From Thermoanaerobaculia bacterium (GTDB taxonomy: Bacteria > Acidobacteriota > Thermoanaerobaculia > Multivoradales > JAIOJS01), in contig JAUIDB010000016.1 of assembly GCA_030429235.1 (NCBI GenBank), positions 1-64,000 of the forward strand: a stretch of 64,000 nucleotides of DNA, written 5' to 3'. The translations under genes were made by a program, and so were the position numbers. Shown here one piece after another: positions 15,854 through 23,234 of the stretch. The notes below the pieces were generated by a model. The model was not told where the DNA came from and searched no databases. It saw only the letters and a list, made by a program, of their open reading frames with translations. The first letter of the stretch is position 1. Each line of letters opens with the position of its first letter.

Positions 15854-17713
15854 TTAGGGCCGTGGTAGGACCGACTCCAGCTCGCCGGTCTCCCGGTTCA
15901 CCATCGCGACGTCACTGCCTCCGACGAAGACGCCTCCCGAATGCGGCCAGAGGAAACGCTCGACCTGGACCGCTGACTCCTGGGCCGTCAGGCGGCCGGC
16001 TTCGAGGTCGATCCGAAAGAGGCGTAGCTTCTCGCCGTCGTGGGTCGCGAGCTGGGCCGGGTGGGTAGCGCGGGGACGGCGGAACCAGAACAACTCGCCG
16101 GGTACGGTGAGCGTCGTCGGCTCCTCGGAGGAGAGGGCTTGCAGCAGCGTCGAACCGTCGCCACGGGTGGCGACGACGGGAGCACCGTCGAGGGTGACCA
16201 CTCCCAGTCGGGCGTCGTGACGGAAGCCAGGTCGGATAGCTAGCGCCGCAGCCTGCTCTACGAGAGCCCGCGGCTCGGGCGCGACGTCGGGCTGATACTG
16301 GTAGAGCGTGTCGCCGGCGATGAAGTAGATCTCTTCCAGGTCTTCGGGAACCTGGTGCCAGGTGATCGGACCCAGCCCGGCGGTGAACTCGACCCTCGTC
16401 TCCTGCTGTCCGTCGAACTCCCACAGAAACGGCACCGCATTCGGGTCGCTGGAGATCCAGACGTTGCGAACCCGCCCGTCGGGGAGGACTCTCCACTGGC
16501 CGGAACCCCAGGCCCGCGGGGACGGAGTGATCTCGCCGACGAGTTGCAACGGGTCGGTGCGGTAGAGCGAGACCTTGGGCTCGTCGATCAGCGCCAGCCA
16601 GCCGTCGGCGGCTTCCAGCCTCGGTTCACTGGAGAGCTGCAGCAGGGGGATGGAGAGTTGGGTGGCCGTGGCGTCGAGTTTCCAGCCCACCAGGTAGGGA
16701 TCGGTGAAGCGGTCGCGTTGGAAGGCCCAGGCATGGGTGCCGGAGTCGTCGAACGCGACTGGATTGTTCCAGTAGATGGAGATCGCTCCGGCCCGGACCG
16801 AGGCGCCGCTGTCGCGGTTGTAGAGATGGGTTTCGGGCAGCGAGCGGCGAGGACCGATCCCTGTGGCCGCGATCCACGACCCGCGCTCTGGCGCTTCGGC
16901 TCCGATCCAGCGTTCGATCTCGTGCAACGAGCCGCCCTGAGTCCATTGTGCGTGGGCCACTAGGCCCAGCGAGGCGACGACGGTGAGTGTCCAACCGATG
17001 GTCGCCAACCAGCGATGCCCGAGGCGCAGGGACCCGCCGCCGCGGCGCACCTGCAGGTACCCGGCCCCGAGCCAGGCGAGCAGAACTACGATCAACCAGA
17101 TCGCGGCGCCGCGCAGCCGTTGGTCGAGGGCGTAGTAGCGCAGGTAGCCGAGGTGGGCCGAGATCAACAGTGCCAGCGTCGCGGCGAGGCCGGCGACATC
17201 GACGGCTAGCCAGGCGCTGCGGCTGCGGAAGCCGACGGCGAGGGCGTGGGTCAGAAGCAGGACGAGGCTCAGGATGACGAAGGCACCGAGCAGGATCGGT
17301 AGCGGATTCCGGACCAGGCTGGCCCCGTGACCGGTGAAAGGCACCAGCCAGGCGGATTCCACGAGGGCTGGTAGCTGGAGGACGACGATCGATCCCACCA
17401 GCAGGATCAAACCGGCCAGGACCTTGCCGAACCAGATGTTCCCCGCCGACAGCGGCTGTGAGAGGTAGAAGCCGAGGCGGCCCTCGGCGAGGTCGCGACC
17501 GAGCAGGTTGGCGCCGAGGAGCAGCGCCAGTCCGAGTCCGAAGAGGCCGGCGACCAGCAGCGAACCCATCGCCCGCACTGCCGCCGGATCGTCGGCCGGA
17601 ACGCCCGGCAACCAGGGCAGAGACCACACCAGTGCTAGCAGGGCGCCGGTGATCCAGACCACCGGTCTCCATTCGTTCAGTTCCCTACGAGTGACGGTCC
17701 AGAGTGGCGTCAT
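15854..17713 (-). CDS. ABC-2-type transporter permease with large extracytoplasmic part
   Basis: A protein of 619 aa. Residues 20-255 hold six to seven membrane segments with the ABC-2 pattern: an N-terminal WTVTRRELNEWRP, then GRDLAEGRLGFYLSQPLSAGNIWFGKVLAG. Residues about 260-619 are soluble and made of repeated short strands, suggesting a beta-propeller-like domain on the outer face. The gene overlaps the ATPase gene by 4 nt. With the GntR gene it forms a three-gene operon of YtrA-like type, a class often induced by envelope stress. Substrate unknown. Confidence 0.75.
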   Translation of the reverse strand: MTPLWTVTRRELNEWRPVVWITGALLALVWSLPWLPGVPADDPAAVRAMGSLLVAGLFGLGLALLLGANLLGRDLAEGRLGFYLSQPLSAGNIWFGKVLAGLILLVGSIVVLQLPALVESAWLVPFTGHGASLVRNPLPILLGAFVILSLVLLLTHALAVGFRSRSAWLAVDVAGLAATLALLISAHLGYLRYYALDQRLRGAAIWLIVVLLAWLGAGYLQVRRGGGSLRLGHRWLATIGWTLTVVASLGLVAHAQWTQGGSLHEIERWIGAEAPERGSWIAATGIGPRRSLPETHLYNRDSGASVRAGAISIYWNNPVAFDDSGTHAWAFQRDRFTDPYLVGWKLDATATQLSIPLLQLSSEPRLEAADGWLALIDEPKVSLYRTDPLQLVGEITPSPRAWGSGQWRVLPDGRVRNVWISSDPNAVPFLWEFDGQQETRVEFTAGLGPITWHQVPEDLEEIYFIAGDTLYQYQPDVAPEPRALVEQAAALAIRPGFRHDARLGVVTLDGAPVVATRGDGSTLLQALSSEEPTTLTVPGELFWFRRPRATHPAQLATHDGEKLRLFRIDLEAGRLTAQESAVQVERFLWPHSGGVFVGGSDVAMVNRETGELESVLPRP

Positions 17714-18645
17714 GCGGCACCTCCCAGTGTGGCGGCGGATTCGGGTTCGACGGGGTCAGGGGACGGAGCGGGACCCACCAGGGCTTCGAAGATCTCCTCC
17801 AGGGCCATCGAACGTCCGCCGTCGGCCGGTGTCGGATGGCTGTCCGACGGATCGAACTCGACCACCACTTCCCGTCCCCAGGCTCCGATCCGCTCGACCA
17901 CGAGCCGGGTTCCCGGGGGGGGGGCCTGTCCTTCGGGTAGAGAGTAGCGCCGGTACCGCGCTTTTACGGTGTCGAGAGAGTCCTCGACCAGCAGGCGCCC
18001 CTCGTGCAACACAGCGACGGTGTCGACCAGCCGCTCGATGGCATCGAGGTCGTGGCTGGTGAGGAAGACCGTGACGCCCTCGTCGGCGAGATGCTCGAGC
18101 AGCTCCTCGTAGAGGATGCGTCGAGCCACCGAGTCGAGGCCCAGGCTGGGGTCGTCCAGTACCAGAAGCTGCGGTCCCTGGGCCAGGGCCAGAGCCAGCT
18201 CGACCTGCTTCTGCTGTCCCTTGGAGAGGCGGCGGAACGGCACCTCGAGGGGCACGCCGAAGCGAGCGAGCCGCCGGCGAGCGCTCTCGTATTGCCAATT
18301 GGGGTACAGCCTGGCGCCGAAGGCAAGCAGTTCCTCGGCATGGGAGGACGGGGGTACCTGGGGCGCCTCGGGGACGACCCCCACGGTGTGCATGAGCTCG
18401 GCCCGATGGTGCCACGGGTCTCTCCCTAGGAGCAGAACCTCGCCCGAGGTCGGGGGTTCCTGGCCGAGCAAGCAGCGCACCAGGGTGCTCTTGCCGACTC
18501 CGTTGCGGCCGAGAAGGCCGTAGATTCCCCCCCGCGGTACCGTAAGGTCGAGGTTGCGCAGGACGGCGGTCCGACCGTAGGTCACGTCGACGCTGCGAGT
18601 TTTCAGGGCGACCTCGGGATCAGAAAATCGGGTGGTGGGGGTCAT
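17710..18645 (-). CDS. ABC transporter ATP-binding protein
   Basis: A protein of 311 aa. It shows Walker A (GRNGVGKST), Q-loop region, the signature LSKGQQKQVELALALA, Walker B LLVLDDPSLGLD and the H-loop FLTSHDLD. The C-terminal about 90 residues form an extra domain after the ATPase core. It energises the permease encoded just downstream and overlaps the GntR gene by 4 nt. Confidence 0.9.
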   Translation of the reverse strand: MTPTTRFSDPEVALKTRSVDVTYGRTAVLRNLDLTVPRGGIYGLLGRNGVGKSTLVRCLLGQEPPTSGEVLLLGRDPWHHRAELMHTVGVVPEAPQVPPSSHAEELLAFGARLYPNWQYESARRRLARFGVPLEVPFRRLSKGQQKQVELALALAQGPQLLVLDDPSLGLDSVARRILYEELLEHLADEGVTVFLTSHDLDAIERLVDTVAVLHEGRLLVEDSLDTVKARYRRYSLPEGQAPPPGTRLVVERIGAWGREVVVEFDPSDSHPTPADGGRSMALEEIFEALVGPAPSPDPVEPESAATLGGAA

Positions 18646-19019
18646 GAGCAGATCTCCTCGAAGGCCTCGTGCAGACGTTGAACGGCCTCGCGTGCGGGGG
18701 CGCCCAGGGTGACGGCGACTCCGGCGTAGGTCTGGGCGGCTCCCGAGAGCCGTCGTTGGCGTTGTTCGGCGGTGATCTCGGGCGGTCGCTCACAGACGAA
18801 GGTGCCCTCGCCCCGCCGAACCTCCAGGATCTCGGCCTCGGAGAGTCGGCGGTAGGCCTTGGCGACCGTGGCGGGATTCACCCGGAGTTCCTTGGCGAGG
18901 GCTCGCACCGAGGGCACGGCTCGCCCGGGGCGAAGCTCTCCGCGGGCCACGAGCTGGCGGACGCCTTCTTCGATCTGGCTCCAGATCGGGATCGCGCTCT
19001 TGGGGTCGATGTGCAGCAT
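18642..19019 (-). CDS. GntR-family regulator, YtrA subfamily
   Basis: A protein of 125 aa. The winged-helix domain fills residues 10-75 (PIWSQIEEGVRQLVARGELRPG, then VNPATVAKAYRRLSEAEILE, then RRGEGTFVC). The short C-terminus of about 50 residues is typical of the YtrA subfamily, which pairs with ABC transporters and represses its own operon. An operator over its promoter (19027-19050) supports autoregulation. The message appears leaderless. Confidence 0.88.
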   Translation of the reverse strand: MLHIDPKSAIPIWSQIEEGVRQLVARGELRPGRAVPSVRALAKELRVNPATVAKAYRRLSEAEILEVRRGEGTFVCERPPEITAEQRQRRLSGAAQTYAGVAVTLGAPAREAVQRLHEAFEEICS

Positions 19020-19026
19020 GTGACGC

Positions 19027-19056
19027 AGTGTAGTACATCACTAATACACTAGTCAA
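19027..19056 (-). promoter_or_regulatory. Promoter and GntR operator of the ABC operon
   Basis: Reading on the reverse strand: -35 TTGACT (19056-19051), an 18-nt spacer, -10 TACACT (19032-19027), then 7 nt to ATG 19019. The inverted repeat AGTGTA-N12-TACACT (19027-19050) covers the spacer and -10. That is the size and symmetry expected of a YtrA-type operator, so repressor binding would block RNA polymerase. Confidence 0.7.
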
Positions 19057-19109
19057 GTGCGAGTGACTCTCAGTCCTGGCTGAGGGTTCGTCGGGTGGTA
19101 CGAAGGCGA

Positions 19110-22100
19110 CTAGTAGTCGACCCGAACCACGGTCCACTGTCGCCCCACTGCACCGTCGCGCGAGGCCGGAACGTACAGGGCGGACCGAGCCAGAGCGGCG
19201 GCGGCGTTGCGGGCGTCGGGGTCGCTGGTGCCTCCGGGCAGTACCACGACCCGCTCGGCCGTGCCGTCCGGGGCGACCAGGACGTACAGCAAACTGAAGG
19301 CGGCGCCGTCGTTCGGCTCGACCTCGACGACGAGAGGTTGGGTCAGGCTCGCCGCTTCGACGCCCGGATCGCCGACCAGTAGCAGGTCCTGGGCGGCGAG
19401 CGTGGGTGGGCTTTTGGTGATCGGATCTGGCGTGGCGTCGTTGGTAGGCGGCGGTTCGGCGGCGGCCACCTCGTCGTTTTCGAGAGAACTCACGGCCTCG
19501 CCCTCGGCGGGTTCCGGCTCGGCTGCCTCACCCGGAGGGTTCCCCGATTCATCCGCCGCACTGGCGATCTCCGTTTCGAGCGCTGGCTCGGGGTCGGGGT
19601 CGGCGGCGGCTGATTCGGAAACGGGTGTCGTCTCCGAGGTCGCTGCGGGCTCTTCGATCGGTTCGGGAGCCGGTTCGCTGGCCGGCGGAGCTGCCATCGG
19701 GGTGGACTCGGCGACTGGAGCCGGTTCGCTGACCTCGGCGGTAGTCGCCGGCTCCGGCGCCTCGCGGCGGAAAAGAGCGGAGACGGTCAGGACCACGAGC
19801 AGCAGCCCCACCAAGCCGGCGATTCCCGCCGGCAGGGCCCACTTCGGCAGACGCTGGGGTTCGGGCCGACGGCTCGGTGGCTCGACCGGAGCCTGGGCCA
19901 CGGACGCGGCGGGCCGGGCGGTTTCTGGAGCCGGCCGGGATGCGCTCTGGGACGAAGCCGGCACCGCCGGAGAGGCCGTGGGTCTCGGCCGGGCCGAAGG
20001 CGCCGGTCTGGGGGCTGGCGGGGCAGGGCTCGCGGATTGGTTCGGTGCGGGTTGGGAGGGGGCCGTTCTGGTGGACTGGGGTGGCGAGATCTTCGCGGTG
20101 GGAATCTCGGCGCTGGGAGTGCTGCTGGCGGCCGCTGCCGCCGCGTGCTCCTGGCGCGCCAGCTCTTCGGCGGCCCGGACCTGTTCCGGACTCAACTTGA
20201 CGGTGGCCCCACCGTCGGTGGGCCGAGCGTCGGAGGCGTCCGCCTCTTCTTCTGCCGTTTCCGGCTCGACCTGGCGGAGCTGTGCCTGAGCGCGCTGCAG
20301 CACGGCCAGCGCTTCTTCGTGGTTGGGATCGATGGCCAGGGCTCGCTCGACCGCCGCCACCGTCTGTCCCAGCTCTCCCGCCTTCAGGTTCTTGCGGGCC
20401 TCCTCGATGCACTCAGCGACCTCCTGGTCGAGTTTCTGTCGCCGCAGCTTCCGGATGCGGCGTTGGAGGCTGACGAACGGTGCGGCCCCGTGCTGTGTTT
20501 CGGCGGCCTTGAGGGCGGCGAAGGCCGCGTCGAGATGGCCGGCCGCCACCAGGCCCTCGACCCGCTTGAGGATGTCGGAGACGCGGCGTTCCACCGCACG
20601 CTGGGTTTCGATGGCACTGGTGAGTTCCTCGACCTCGGGAGCCTCCGGGGCCAGTTTGCGGAGCTTGGCGAGGGCCCCTTCGGCGGCGCTGATGTCGGAT
20701 TCGGACAGGGCCTGGCGACTCGCCTCGACCAACCGCCGCCCTGCCTCGGCTCGACCCTTCTCGAGCTCGGCCTGCAGGCTGACCAGAGCCGGCTGCTCGC
20801 CGTAGTGGCGCAACAGCGATTCGGTCAGTCGCTGGGCCCGCGCGAACTGACCGGCGGCGATGAGTCGCTGCGGCTCGGCTGCCTTCTCAGCGATCTCGGC
20901 CTGCCGGGCCTCGGCGACTCGCTTCGCCTCCTGCTCGGCTTCGTCGACCCTTCGCTGGAGGTCGGCCAGTTGCCCGGGCGTGAATCCCTCCCGCTCGGCC
21001 TCCGCCAGGCTGGTGCGGGCGCTCTCGAACTCACCGGCGGCGAGGTGCGCCTCGATCGGTCCCCGCAGGCTCTCGAGCCGCTGGGCCGCCATCTCCCTCT
21101 CGATCCGTCCCAGGAGCTCGCTGGCCTCGGAGTGCTTGGGAGACTCGGCCAGGAACAGCCGGAGCGCCTCCTGCGCCGCTGATGGATCGCCTTCGTCGAG
21201 CAGCTGCTGGGCCCAGGCTACGACCCGTTCGCCCGGGTCGACCGCCGCCGTGTCACGTGTCTCGGAACTCGCAGCTGCCGGCGGAGGCCCCTCGATCTCG
21301 GTGACATGGTGGCCCGAGACCACGTCTTCCTCGTCGACCAGGGCCTGACCGAGGGAGGTCAACCCCTGCTTGACGTCCGGAATGACGTCGGTCGCGCCCT
21401 CGCCGAACTGTTCGCGCTGGCGTTGCATCTCGGCTTGGACCTTGCTGAGTTCGCGGATCAGGGGTGAGAACGCCGGATAGCGCTGGTCTGGGTCCTTCTC
21501 CAGGGCGCGCTCGACGATCGACGCCAGCTGGGGCGGACAGTCGGGCCACTCCTCCTTGAGAGACGGAGGCGGCTCGTTGAGGATCTGGTAGAACAGCTTC
21601 GAGATCGTCTTGCCCTCGTAGGGGCGTTGTCCGATCAAGAACTCGTGCGCCGTTACGCCGAAGGAGAAGATGTCGGCTCGGTGATCGACCTCGGCTCCCC
21701 GAATCTGCTCGGGGGGCAGATACGCTGCCGTACCCACGGTCATGCCGGTGCGGGTCAGATGACTCGCGACGTTGGCGAGCTTGGCGATTCCGAAGTCGAG
21801 GATCTTGGCGGAACCGTCGTCCAAGATGCGGATGTTGCCGGGTTTGATGTCACGGTGGATGACGCCCTTGTGGTGGGCGTGCTCGAGGCCGCGAGCCACG
21901 TCGAGCAGAATGTCGATCTTGCGGAGGGGAGGAATGAACTTCCGACGCGCGATCAACTGATCGAGGTCGTGGCCCGATAGGAACTCCTGCACGAGATAGG
22001 GAATCTCTTCGTGGATCCCGAAGTCGTGCACCGTCACGATGTGGCGGTGTTGCAGCTTGCCGGCGATCTCCGCCTCTCGGAAGAACCGCTCGCGCAGCTC

Positions 22101-22229
22101 CTTGGCCTCGGAGGTGCACGTCTTGATGGCCACGCGGCGCTTGAGGAATGGGTCGACGCCTTCGTAGACGACGCCGAAGCCTCCCTCACCGATCTGACGC
22201 ACGATGTCGTACTTGCCGATCTTCTCCAT
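19110..22229 (-). CDS. Transmembrane Ser/Thr protein kinase with TonB-C-like end
   Basis: A protein of 1039 aa. The kinase domain fills residues 7-265: G-loop GEGGFGVV (14-21), K36, catalytic H125-R-D127, D145-F-G, and an APE-like PPEQ. Residues about 330-680 are helical TPR-like repeats rich in Ala/Glu. A Pro/Ala-rich linker precedes one membrane segment (about 792-812). The outer part begins with a Pro/Glu-rich stretch and ends with about 90 residues (VVEVEPNDGAAFSLLYVLVA, then ALARSALYVPASRDGAVGRQ) that look like a TonB C-terminal domain. The kinase would be cytoplasmic and the tail periplasmic. Signal and targets are unknown. Confidence 0.85.
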   Translation of the reverse strand: MEKIGKYDIVRQIGEGGFGVVYEGVDPFLKRRVAIKTCTSEAKELRERFFREAEIAGKLQHRHIVTVHDFGIHEEIPYLVQEFLSGHDLDQLIARRKFIPPLRKIDILLDVARGLEHAHHKGVIHRDIKPGNIRILDDGSAKILDFGIAKLANVASHLTRTGMTVGTAAYLPPEQIRGAEVDHRADIFSFGVTAHEFLIGQRPYEGKTISKLFYQILNEPPPSLKEEWPDCPPQLASIVERALEKDPDQRYPAFSPLIRELSKVQAEMQRQREQFGEGATDVIPDVKQGLTSLGQALVDEEDVVSGHHVTEIEGPPPAAASSETRDTAAVDPGERVVAWAQQLLDEGDPSAAQEALRLFLAESPKHSEASELLGRIEREMAAQRLESLRGPIEAHLAAGEFESARTSLAEAEREGFTPGQLADLQRRVDEAEQEAKRVAEARQAEIAEKAAEPQRLIAAGQFARAQRLTESLLRHYGEQPALVSLQAELEKGRAEAGRRLVEASRQALSESDISAAEGALAKLRKLAPEAPEVEELTSAIETQRAVERRVSDILKRVEGLVAAGHLDAAFAALKAAETQHGAAPFVSLQRRIRKLRRQKLDQEVAECIEEARKNLKAGELGQTVAAVERALAIDPNHEEALAVLQRAQAQLRQVEPETAEEEADASDARPTDGGATVKLSPEQVRAAEELARQEHAAAAAASSTPSAEIPTAKISPPQSTRTAPSQPAPNQSASPAPPAPRPAPSARPRPTASPAVPASSQSASRPAPETARPAASVAQAPVEPPSRRPEPQRLPKWALPAGIAGLVGLLLVVLTVSALFRREAPEPATTAEVSEPAPVAESTPMAAPPASEPAPEPIEEPAATSETTPVSESAAADPDPEPALETEIASAADESGNPPGEAAEPEPAEGEAVSSLENDEVAAAEPPPTNDATPDPITKSPPTLAAQDLLLVGDPGVEAASLTQPLVVEVEPNDGAAFSLLYVLVAPDGTAERVVVLPGGTSDPDARNAAAALARSALYVPASRDGAVGRQWTVVRVDY

Positions 22230-22245
22230 GGGAAGGGTCAGACTA

Positions 22246-22265
22246 TCACGGTCGAGGGACCGTGA
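22246..22265 (-). other. Perfect hairpin between the kinase and the 102-aa gene
   Basis: TCACGGTC and GACCGTGA form an 8-bp stem with a GAGG loop, 2 nt after the stop of the upstream gene. There is no T run. It overlaps the GATAGT that may be the kinase's -10, so it may be a terminator or an operator. Confidence 0.4.
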
Positions 22266-22267
22266 AA

Positions 22268-22576
22268 TCAGCCGTACTTGATCGGGTCGCCGAGTGAGTC
22301 GAGCGAGAAATTGGCCATGATCTGGTGCCCGTTGAAGTCCAGGACGCGGATGTCTTCACTTCCGGCCAGATCGCGGCGGATAGCGTCGTGGGAGTGGGGG
22401 TAGCAGGCCTCCACCGCGTCGAGGTCGACCTGGTAGGCGATGAACTTGGCGATCCCCTTGTAGCGTAGTTTGTCGACCAGTCGGGAGTCGGTCAGTTTGG
22501 GGTAGGTCGAGAGGATCAGAATCGGGCCGGTTCCCGTGAAGATCAGGTAGGCACGCGGTCGCGATTGGGGGCTCAT
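22268..22576 (-). CDS. Conserved small cytoplasmic protein, unknown function
   Basis: A protein of 102 aa without signal or membrane segment. It begins with SRPRAYLIFTGTGPILILST and contains KGIAKFIAYQVDLDAV and IRVLDFNG. I recall similar proteins of unknown role in acidobacteria and deltaproteobacterial groups, but cannot name a domain. The ribosome site AGAAAGGAG is strong. A hairpin follows the stop codon. Confidence 0.6.
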   Translation of the reverse strand: MSPQSRPRAYLIFTGTGPILILSTYPKLTDSRLVDKLRYKGIAKFIAYQVDLDAVEACYPHSHDAIRRDLAGSEDIRVLDFNGHQIMANFSLDSLGDPIKYG

Positions 22577-22646
22577 CGGACTCCTTTCTGGTCAGGGCTC
22601 TGCGACCAAGCTACCGCCCGACCGAGTCGCTGTCAAGCGCGGTTCC

Positions 22647-23234
22647 CTAGCCTTGGAGGGGCAGGGTGTAGCCCAATCGTCGGAAGAGACTCCAAGTCGC
22701 GTGCAGTGGCAATCCAACCACGTTGCTGTAGCTGCCCTTCAGTTGCTCGACGTACAGGGCCGCCCGGCCCTGGATCGCGTAGGCACCGGCCTTTCCGAAG
22801 GGCTCGGAGGTGGCGAGGTAGCGCTCGATCTCGTCCCCTCCGAGTCGGGCGAAGGTCACCTCGGTCGTCACCACGACGGAGTCGAGTCGGTCCTGGTCGA
22901 CATCGAAAAGCGCCACGCCGCTGACCACCTCGTGGCTGGTGTCGGAGAGTGCGCGCAGCATACGCCGGGCGTCGTCCGCATCGGTGGGTTTGCCGAAGAT
23001 CGCATCGTCGAGGGCCACCACCGTATCGGCCGCGAGACGCAGCTCCCCAGCTCGGGCATCGGCTCGCGCCTTGGCGACGGCCAGCCTTCGGACCAGCGTC
23101 GCGGGAGCTTCTCCAGGCCGTGGAGTTTCGTCGACATCGGTGGGCCGCACGACGTCGGCGGTCACGCCGACGGCCGCCAGGAGTTCCGCTCGTCGCGGCG
23201 AGCCAGAGGCGAGGACCAGCTTCGGCGTGCTCAA
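22647..23234 (-). CDS. maf: Maf-type nucleoside triphosphate pyrophosphatase
   Basis: A protein of 195 aa. It has the full Maf pattern: VLASGSPRRAELL, AADTVVALDDAIFGKPTD and EPFGKAGAYAIQGRAA, ending with VVGLPL. Maf enzymes hydrolyse non-canonical or canonical nucleotides such as dTTP/UTP to monophosphates. The start is a TTG at 23234 whose last two bases overlap the TGA of the upstream VWFA gene, so it is translationally coupled to it. Confidence 0.9.
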   Translation of the reverse strand: MSTPKLVLASGSPRRAELLAAVGVTADVVRPTDVDETPRPGEAPATLVRRLAVAKARADARAGELRLAADTVVALDDAIFGKPTDADDARRMLRALSDTSHEVVSGVALFDVDQDRLDSVVVTTEVTFARLGGDEIERYLATSEPFGKAGAYAIQGRAALYVEQLKGSYSNVVGLPLHATWSLFRRLGYTLPLQG

